From NCBI GenBank assembly GCA_963790575.1, contig CAWBPD010000012.1, positions 248,001 through 312,000 of the forward strand: a DNA stretch of 64,000 bases, in the 5' to 3' direction. The notes beneath the pieces are model-generated. The model did not search any database and was not told where the DNA came from. It saw only the letters and a program-made list of their open reading frames with translations. Below, in pieces: positions 58,896-64,000 of the stretch. The first letter of the stretch is position 1, and every line of letters begins with the position of its first letter. The position numbers and the translations under genes were made by a program. This DNA comes from CAVTSA01 sp963790575. Lineage in GTDB: Bacteria > Chloroflexota > Dormibacteria > Dormibacterales > Dormibacteraceae.

Positions 58896-59432
58896 TCAGA
58901 AGGGGATGTCGTCGGGGTCGACTTCCTGGATCTCGGGCTGGTCCTGCCGGGGCGGCTGGGCGGGCGGCTGGGCGGGCCGCTGGGGAGGCTCGGAGCCCCC
59001 GCCGTACCCGCCGCCCTGGGCCGGACGCTCGTCGCCGCCGTAGCCGCCACCCGACTGGTAGCCGCCACCCTCGCCGCCGGCGCCACGCGTCTCCAGGAAC
59101 TGGACGTCGTTGGCGACCACCTCGGTGGTGCGCCGCCGCTGGCCCTGCTGGTCCTCCCAGGTGCGCGTCTGGAGCCGGCCCTCGATGTAGACCAGCGCCC
59201 CCTTCTTGGTGTACTGGGCGACGATCTCGGCCAGGTTGCGGCGGCCCATGTTGAAGACCACGATGTCGTGGAAGTCGGTCTGCTCGCGCCGTTCGCCGGA
59301 CTCGCCCGGGGGCAGGTAGCGGTTGGTCGCAAGCCCGAAGTTGGTGACCGCCGTGCCCTGCGCCGTGTAGCGCATCTCGGGGTCGCGGGTGAGGCGCCCG
59401 ATCAGCATGACCTTGTTGAGTGTGCCCGCCAT
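58896..59432 (-). CDS. ssb: Single-stranded DNA-binding protein
   Basis: 178 aa. OB fold residues 1-115 beginning NKVMLIGRLTRDPEMRYT, then a Gly/Gln/Pro-rich linker and the acidic tip VDPDDIPF that recruits replication and repair partners. Its ATG directly follows the rpsF stop (TAGATG). Confidence 0.97.
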   Translation of the reverse strand: MAGTLNKVMLIGRLTRDPEMRYTAQGTAVTNFGLATNRYLPPGESGERREQTDFHDIVVFNMGRRNLAEIVAQYTKKGALVYIEGRLQTRTWEDQQGQRRRTTEVVANDVQFLETRGAGGEGGGYQSGGGYGGDERPAQGGGYGGGSEPPQRPAQPPAQPPRQDQPEIQEVDPDDIPF

Positions 59433-59966
59433 CTACTCGACCTCGGACGCTCCCACCGGTTCGTTCTCCTCGGCATCGGAGCCGGTCTCGGGCTCCTCGG
59501 CCTCGGTCTCCGGCTCCTCGGTCTGGGCCTCCGGCCCCTCGGTGTCGACCTCCTGGGGCACTTCCGCCTCCTCGGTGTCGACCTCCTGGGCCGCTTCCGC
59601 CTCGGGCGCCTCCGCCGTGGCGGCCTCCGCCGCCGCGCGCGCCGCCTTGCGCCTAGCTCGGGTGCTGCGCACCTTCTCCGGCTTGCGGGTGACCAGGTAA
59701 CGGAAGACGGTGTCCGAGATGCGCAGCTGGCCCTCCAGCTCCGGTACCCGCTCGGGCTCGAACTGGAAGTCGGTCAGGACGTAGTACCCCTCACGCAGGT
59801 GCTGCACCTCGTAGGCGAGCTTGCGGCGGCCCCACCCATCACTTTTCTGCACCGTGCCGCCGAAGCCGGCGATCAGATCCTCCACCGCCTTGGTGGCCTG
59901 TCCCACCGCTTCTTCGTCCAGGTCGGGCTTCACGATGAACAGGATTTCGTAGTCCCTTGCGGGCAT
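59433..59966 (-). CDS. rpsF: 30S ribosomal protein bS6 with a long acidic tail
   Basis: 177 aa. Residues 1-97 are a normal bS6 (DYEILFIVKPDLDEEAV, GRRKLAYEVQHLREGYYVL). Then a basic stretch (98-111) and an Ala/Glu-rich acidic tail of about 60 residues (119-177) containing a QEVDTE repeat at 127 and 138. Typical bS6 is 95-135 aa. The ATG at 59966 is supported by AGGAGA 7 nt upstream. Confidence 0.95.
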   Translation of the reverse strand: MPARDYEILFIVKPDLDEEAVGQATKAVEDLIAGFGGTVQKSDGWGRRKLAYEVQHLREGYYVLTDFQFEPERVPELEGQLRISDTVFRYLVTRKPEKVRSTRARRKAARAAAEAATAEAPEAEAAQEVDTEEAEVPQEVDTEGPEAQTEEPETEAEEPETGSDAEENEPVGASEVE

Positions 59967-59984
59967 TCGGGAGTCTCCTCTCAT

Positions 59985-60165
59985 GGGTATGACCCCGCCG
60001 CCGGGCAGCCCGAGCATCTGCTTCCAGGGGCGCCGTGCACGCGAACGTGCGCGAGGCGGGGCCGGAAAGGTCGCCTGTATCTTACGGAGGTCCCCTATCG
60101 GTGCGCGGTCCCAGGGGCGGGTAGACCGATCATGTGGCCGGCGCACGCCACGAGGTGTTTTCGTA
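59985..60165 (-). promoter_or_regulatory. rpsF leader region
   Basis: Contains TAAGAT, a -10 candidate on the minus strand near 60080, about 110 nt before rpsF, and a stable GCACG-TTCG-CGTGC hairpin (60037-60050). A leader this long fits the autoregulatory S6:S18 leader known in many bacteria, but I cannot match its conserved bulge with confidence. Confidence 0.4.
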
Positions 60166-60166
60166 G

Positions 60167-60817
60167 TTGGCCAAATCCAAAAGCTCCCGGGCCGCTCAGC
60201 GCCGGGCCGGTCGGCATGCGGGCGGGACCCCCCGCGGTCGCACCCGCGGTCGCGGCGGATCACGCCGCGAGTTTCCGACCCTGGCCGCGATCGCCGCGGC
60301 GGCGGTGCTGGTGGTCGCGCTGGTGATCGGCGGCATCTACTTCAAGATGAACTACAAGCCGCCGCCGCCCACGTACAGCGCGATCGATGGCGTGAGCTGC
60401 GAGGGGACGAACCCGACCGCGGTCCGGATCCACGCCAACCTGCAGATCTTCTATCAGGAGACGCCGGTCACGGTGCCCGCCAACGTCGGCGTCAAGAGCA
60501 ACTGCACGTACTGGCTGCACACCTCGGACGACTCCGGGGTGATCGCCATCACGCTGCCCGAGTCGCAGACGCACCACACCTACACGCTGGCCACCTTCTT
60601 CGCGATCTGGGGACAGCCGATCAGCAAGCACCAGGTGACGACGCTGACCACGAGCCACTCGGTGCAGATGAAGGTCTGGGTGAACGGGACCCCGTATCAC
60701 GGGAACCCGGCCGACATTCCCCTGACCTCGCACAAGGTCATCGTCCTCCAGTTGGGACCTCCCTTCATCGACCCACCCCCGTCCTACGCCTGGGACGAGA
60801 AGACGTACCCGCATTGA
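60167..60817 (+). CDS. Single-span membrane protein with extracytoplasmic domain
   Basis: 216 aa from a TTG. Very basic N-terminus (residues 1-35), one membrane span (about 39-58, LAAIAAAAVLVVALVIGGIY), then an outside domain with NCTYWLHTSDDSGVIAITLP and FFAIWGQPIS. I have the impression of a widespread uncharacterised family with a H-T-x-D-x-S/T-G-x-I motif, but can give no function. It overlaps folB by TTGA. Confidence 0.7.
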   Translation: MAKSKSSRAAQRRAGRHAGGTPRGRTRGRGGSRREFPTLAAIAAAAVLVVALVIGGIYFKMNYKPPPPTYSAIDGVSCEGTNPTAVRIHANLQIFYQETPVTVPANVGVKSNCTYWLHTSDDSGVIAITLPESQTHHTYTLATFFAIWGQPISKHQVTTLTTSHSVQMKVWVNGTPYHGNPADIPLTSHKVIVLQLGPPFIDPPPSYAWDEKTYPH

Positions 60818-61191
60818 GCGAGCGCGACCGGCTGCAGCTCCAGGGCATGATCTTCTTCGGGCACCACGGCGCGCTGGCGCCCGAGCGGGAGCTGGGGCAG
60901 GACTTCACCGTCGACGTGACCGTGGAAGGTGACTGGAGCTTGGCGCGGCGGTCTGACCGGATCGACGACATGCTCGATTACCGACTCATCTGGGAGGCCG
61001 TCCGGGAGATCGTCGAGGGGCCGGCGATGAACCTGCTGGAGGCGGTGGCGGATCGGGTCGCGCGCCGCCTGGTGAAGCTGCCCCGGGTGGAGCGGGCCGA
61101 GGTGGCGGTCGCCAAGCACCCGCCCCTGGCCGGGTCGTTCGGGGCCTTCCGGGTGGTGGTCGTGGCGGAGGCGGAGGCATCCGGCGGATGA
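60814..61191 (+). CDS. folB: Dihydroneopterin aldolase
   Basis: 125 aa from a TTG overlapping the previous stop. Folate pathway: cleaves 7,8-dihydroneopterin. LQGMIFFGHHGALAPERELG, then VDVTVEGD, DDMLDYRLIWEAVREIVEG with the catalytic Tyr/Glu region, MNLLEAVADRVA and the K in VAVAKHPPLAG. No folK or folP is adjacent, and larC follows by ATGA overlap. Confidence 0.92.
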   Translation: MSERDRLQLQGMIFFGHHGALAPERELGQDFTVDVTVEGDWSLARRSDRIDDMLDYRLIWEAVREIVEGPAMNLLEAVADRVARRLVKLPRVERAEVAVAKHPPLAGSFGAFRVVVVAEAEASGG

Positions 61192-62321
61192 CGCGCATCG
61201 CGTACTTCGACTGCCCTTCCGGCATCTCGGGCGACATGACACTGGGGGCCCTTCTCGACGCCGGCGCCGATGCCGCCCTGCTGGAGCGCACCGTCGCCGC
61301 GCTGGGCCTGGGTGGCGAGGTGACGGTCGGGTACCGCCACGGCGAGCGTGGGCACCTGGGCGGGATCAAGGTCGACGTGGCCTGCGACCATTCCGGCCCC
61401 GCCCGCGCGGTCCCCGAACTGTTGGGCGTGGTGCGCGAGGCTGCGGTTCCGGACCGGGTCCGCGAGCGGGCGCTGGGAGCGATCTCGCGGATCGGGGAGG
61501 TCGAGTCCCGGGTGCACGGTCGCCCGCTCGACGAGGTTCACCTGCACGAGCTGGGCGGCGCCGACGCGCTGGTCGACCTGGTCGGCTCCTTCTGGCTGCT
61601 GGAGTCGCTGGAGGTGGATGCCGTCTACGCGGGGCCCCTTCCCGCGCCGCAGGCACCGTATTCAGCACCCGCCACGCTGCGCATCCTGGCCGGCTCTGGC
61701 GCCGAGCTGGTGCCGGACCGGCGCTCGGCGGAGTTGGTGACGCCGACCGGAGCGGTGATTCTGGTCACGCTGGCGAAGTTCGAGCGGCCTCGCATGCGGC
61801 TCGACCGCGTCGGGTATGGCCTCGGCTCGCGGCCGGACCCGGGAAACGCGGTCGGGCTCTGGCTGGGCGAGCCGGTACGCGAGGCTTCGGTGGTCGACGT
61901 GATCACGACCAACCTGGATGATCTGCCGCCCAGCCAGCTGGCGGCGCTCAGCGAGGACCTGCTGCAGGCGGACGCGCTCGACGTGGCGACGGCGCCGCTG
62001 TGGATGAAGAAGGGGCGGGCCGGGCACCAGTTGAGCGTGATCTGCGAACCCGATCAGACCTCGGCGCTGGTGGACCTGGTGCTGCGGCGCTCGACCGCAC
62101 TCGGGGTGCGGGTGCAGCGGGCGGACCGGATCGTTGCCGACCGGGAGTTCGTCACCGTCAGCGTGCGGGGCCGGCAGGTCCGGGTCAAGGTGAAGCTGCT
62201 CGACGGGCGTCCGGTCGAGGTGGCGCCCGAGTACGAGGATTGCCGGGCCCTCGGGGGGGACCTGCGCCAGGCGATGATGGAGGCCGCCGCGGCAGCGCGC
62301 TCCCAGCTCGCGATGTCCTGA
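61188..62321 (+). CDS. larC: LarC, nickel-pincer cofactor nickel-insertion protein
   Basis: 377 aa, one uninterrupted frame. CTP-dependent cyclometallase inserting nickel in the last step of the NPN cofactor used by lactate racemase-like enzymes. FDCPSGISGDMTLGALLDAG, EVHLHELGGADALVDLVGS and the C-terminal VVDVITTNLDDLPPSQLAAL are family blocks. larB, larE and larA are not in the window. It is coupled to folB. Confidence 0.92.
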   Translation: MTRIAYFDCPSGISGDMTLGALLDAGADAALLERTVAALGLGGEVTVGYRHGERGHLGGIKVDVACDHSGPARAVPELLGVVREAAVPDRVRERALGAISRIGEVESRVHGRPLDEVHLHELGGADALVDLVGSFWLLESLEVDAVYAGPLPAPQAPYSAPATLRILAGSGAELVPDRRSAELVTPTGAVILVTLAKFERPRMRLDRVGYGLGSRPDPGNAVGLWLGEPVREASVVDVITTNLDDLPPSQLAALSEDLLQADALDVATAPLWMKKGRAGHQLSVICEPDQTSALVDLVLRRSTALGVRVQRADRIVADREFVTVSVRGRQVRVKVKLLDGRPVEVAPEYEDCRALGGDLRQAMMEAAAAARSQLAMS

Positions 62322-62332
62322 CCTCTCGCGCG

Positions 62333-62396
62333 CCCTGAGTGCCGGCATTCGGGGCTTTCCCGGCGCGTCCGATGCCCTGAGTGCCGGCACTCGGGC
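62333..62396. repeat. Tandem palindrome array, GCCGGCANTCGGGG family (2 units, 42-bp period)
   Basis: GTGCCGGCATTCGGGG at 62339 and GTGCCGGCACTCGGG at 62381, each preceded by CCCTGA and followed by CTTT. The second contains the perfect 14-bp palindrome GAGTGCCGGCACTC. Directly after larC. Confidence 0.85.
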
Positions 62397-62424
62397 TTTA
62401 CGTCGCGGGGAAGTGAGCGGCGAC

Positions 62425-62430
62425 TAGCAT
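62425..62430 (+). promoter_or_regulatory. -10 element of the amidohydrolase operon
   Basis: TAGCAT ends 6 nt before the ATG at 62437, with no Shine-Dalgarno site. Confidence 0.5.
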
Positions 62431-62436
62431 CGCGAG

Positions 62437-62673
62437 ATGCAGGCGGGGAGGATCACCGGAGTGGAGATCTGGGAGCTCTCCGGGCGGGCACCGGCGCCCG
62501 GACCTCTCCAGCCGCAGGTGAAGAAGCCCCTCGACGTCTACGCCGGGCCGTCGGCGGCGCAGCGTCGTCACCTGGCGCTGCCCTCGCGACCCGGATTCGG
62601 GATCGCGTTCGATGAGTCCCGCGTCGCCATCCGCCGGCGGTGGCCCTTCGAGAAGGAGGCAGCAGCACGGTGA
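62437..62673 (+). CDS. Small protein leading the amidohydrolase operon
   Basis: 78 aa. MQAGRITGVEIWELSGRAP, a Pro-rich middle and PSRPGFGIAFDESRVAI near the end. The two ends recall the N- and C-termini of enolase-superfamily enzymes (mandelate racemase type), so it may be the product of an internal deletion, or a small accessory protein; I cannot decide. It overlaps the next gene by GTGA and has its own leaderless-type promoter. Confidence 0.6.
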   Translation: MQAGRITGVEIWELSGRAPAPGPLQPQVKKPLDVYAGPSAAQRRHLALPSRPGFGIAFDESRVAIRRRWPFEKEAAAR

Positions 62674-63719
62674 TCGACTGCGACGTGCACGACGAGGTGC
62701 CCGGCGTGGAAGCGCTCTTTCCCTACCTCTCACCACACTGGCTGGAGTACTGCCGGCAGTCGGCCTTCCACGGGCCGGTCGACACCCCGTACCCGCCTCG
62801 GGCGCCGACCACAGTGGCCCCGCTCTGGCGAGGCGCGGAGCCACGTGCGGCCACCTCGGTGGTGGCGGTGCGCGAGCAGCTGCTCGATCCGCTGGCGGTG
62901 GACCTCGCCATCCTGACCTGCACCTACGCCGTCGAGAGCATCCACAACCCGGACACGGCGGCCGCGATCGCAGCCGCGGCGAACGAGTGGCAGCGGGTCG
63001 AGTGGTTGGATCCGGAACCCCGGCTGCGCGCCTCGATCGTGGTGCCCAGCCGGCAGCCGGAGATGGCGGCGGCGGAGATCGACCGGGTGGCGGGGGATCG
63101 ACGCTTCGTCCAGGTGGTGGTGCCGGTCCGCTCCGCCATGCCCTACGGCAACCGGCACTTCCATCCGCTCTTCGAGGCGGCGGCTCGCCACGGGTTGGTG
63201 GTGGCGCTGCACTTCGGGGGCGCGCCCGGCAACCCGCCCACCGGCGCCGGCTGGCCCTCCCACTACCTGGAGGACCTGGTGGGGATGGCGCAGGTCTTCC
63301 AGACCCAGCTGTTGAGCCTGGTCGCGGAGGGGACGTTCGACCGCTTCCCGGAACTGCGGATCGTCTGCGTGGAGGGAGGCTTCACCTGGGTCCCCTCGCT
63401 GCTTTGGCGCCTGGACAAGGAGTGGAAGGGACTGCGCCGGGACGTGCCCTGGGTGCGGCGGCCGCCATCCGAGTACATCCGCGAGCGCGTCCGCTTCACC
63501 ACCCAGCCCCTGGATTCCCCGCCCACCGAGGGAGCGCTGGCCGAGCTGATCGACGACACCGAGCTCGCGCCGCTGCTGCTGTTCGCGACCGACTATCCGC
63601 ACTGGCACTTCGACGCACTCGAGGCGGCGATTCCGCCGGAGCTGCCGGCCGCGCCGCTGGACGCCAACGCGCGTGAGTTCTACCCTCGACTGGAGGGGTT
63701 GAAGGAGGCAGCACCATGA
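62670..63719 (+). CDS. Amidohydrolase (ACMSD-like, Amidohydro_2)
   Basis: 349 aa from a GTG overlapping the previous stop. Metal-dependent decarboxylase/hydrolase TIM barrel: DCDVHDE at the N-terminus (D-x-D/H-x-H variant), HFGGAPGNPPTGAG with the metal His, ELRIVCVEGGFTWVPSLLWR and the late LLFATDYPHWHFD with the catalytic Asp. The substrate is probably a cyclic or aromatic acid, unknown. A paralogue follows with ATGA overlap. Confidence 0.9.
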   Translation: MIDCDVHDEVPGVEALFPYLSPHWLEYCRQSAFHGPVDTPYPPRAPTTVAPLWRGAEPRAATSVVAVREQLLDPLAVDLAILTCTYAVESIHNPDTAAAIAAAANEWQRVEWLDPEPRLRASIVVPSRQPEMAAAEIDRVAGDRRFVQVVVPVRSAMPYGNRHFHPLFEAAARHGLVVALHFGGAPGNPPTGAGWPSHYLEDLVGMAQVFQTQLLSLVAEGTFDRFPELRIVCVEGGFTWVPSLLWRLDKEWKGLRRDVPWVRRPPSEYIRERVRFTTQPLDSPPTEGALAELIDDTELAPLLLFATDYPHWHFDALEAAIPPELPAAPLDANAREFYPRLEGLKEAAP

Positions 63720-64000
63720 CGCAGCTCGAACAAGCGCCCGCAACGACCTCTCGCGCCCGGCTCGCCCTGGTCGACTGCGACATCCACGTCGCGGGCCGCA
63801 GCCAGCGCGACTACGCGAAGCACCTGGCCCCGCGCTGGCGGCGACACCTCGAACTGTTCGGCGCCGCCCGGCCGGACGGTGCCAACTATCCCCGCGCCAA
63901 CGACCACGCGGCGCGCACCGACTCGTGGCCGCCCGGTGGCGGCCCGCCGGGCTCTGACCTCGACTTCCTGCGCGAGCAGCTTCTGGACCGCTGGGACATG
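63716..64000 (+). CDS. Second amidohydrolase, 3'-truncated by the window
   Basis: The first 95 codons of a paralogue: after a variable Ala/Thr-rich start comes ALVDCDIHVAGRSQRDYAKH and LAPRWRRHLELFG, parallel to the DCDVHDE...LSPHWLEY stretch of the upstream gene, then a gap-rich region and DLDFLREQLLDRWDM at the edge. Translationally coupled (ATGA) to the first amidohydrolase; they may form a hetero-oligomer or act successively. Confidence 0.82.
   Translation, partial: MTQLEQAPATTSRARLALVDCDIHVAGRSQRDYAKHLAPRWRRHLELFGAARPDGANYPRANDHAARTDSWPPGGGPPGSDLDFLREQLLDRWDM

Noticed and set aside
4949..62396. CRISPR arrays for the 41-43-bp repeats
   Set aside because: Only 2-3 units per site, inter-unit DNA is itself partly conserved and not unique spacer sequence, units are palindromic to different extents, and no cas genes are present.

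Overview
The window is a high-GC (about 70 % G+C by eye), gene-dense bacterial chromosome segment with about 70 protein genes. No rRNA, tRNA or CRISPR array was found. Gene content (short primary sigma factor, F420/FMN-type oxidoreductase, many M20 hydrolases and GNATs, WYL, PadR and TetR regulators, Erm-like methylase, LarC) and widespread leaderless-type promoters suggest a free-living terrestrial bacterium of the Actinomycetota / Chloroflexota / Dormibacterota neighbourhood. Dormibacterota is my best guess, but it is inference and not proven by any marker here.

Layout. 0-12 kb: truncated sugar epimerase, pncA-dinB (minus), greA and an acyl-CoA synthetase (plus), two unrecognised proteins, WYL regulator, Ppx/GppA, a crcB fragment, fumC, a GNAT. 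12-20 kb: DUF4241 protein, GNATs, a CDF metal transporter with three C-terminal domains, a coupled secreted peptidase-Nudix-MFS run, oligoendopeptidase F. 20-30 kb: lower-GC poly-Gly lipoprotein/secreted protein pair, M20 peptidase, TetR with a divergent drug exporter and two matching operators, cyclophilin, an SDR with a collapsed tandem copy, a PadR-controlled pair of VOC proteins, a small heat-shock protein. 30-44 kb: MerR-like regulator, M20 amidase, a PLP amino-acid lyase divergent from an aminotransferase-hydrolase-thioesterase operon across a 16-bp palindrome, P450, epimerase, ACT protein, Erm-like methylase, ThDP enzyme, primary sigma factor. 44-54 kb: IS110 relic, ChrA, FMN/F420 protein, TenA, aminotransferase, a new 46-codon gene, malonyl-CoA decarboxylase, an IS4-type element with perfect inverted repeats. 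54-64 kb: a long minus-strand run headed by rpsF-ssb-rpsR (with an unusually acidic S6 tail), then a divergent plus-strand run with folB, larC and two tandem amidohydrolases.

Two genome-scale patterns stand out. (1) Intergenic regions carry short tandem arrays of palindromic units whose sequences differ between families but whose period is always 41-43 bp (4.9, 13.1, 22.5, 32.1, 40.3, 45.2, 52.0/53.5 and 62.3 kb). The IS4 element sits between the two units of one array; removing it restores a spacing of exactly 42 bp. (2) At least fifteen first genes of transcription units have a TANNNT-like -10 hexamer ending 6-10 nt before the start codon with no Shine-Dalgarno site, whereas downstream genes start by ATGA/GTGA/TTGA overlap with the preceding stop codon. 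This implies leaderless initiation for first genes and translational coupling inside operons.
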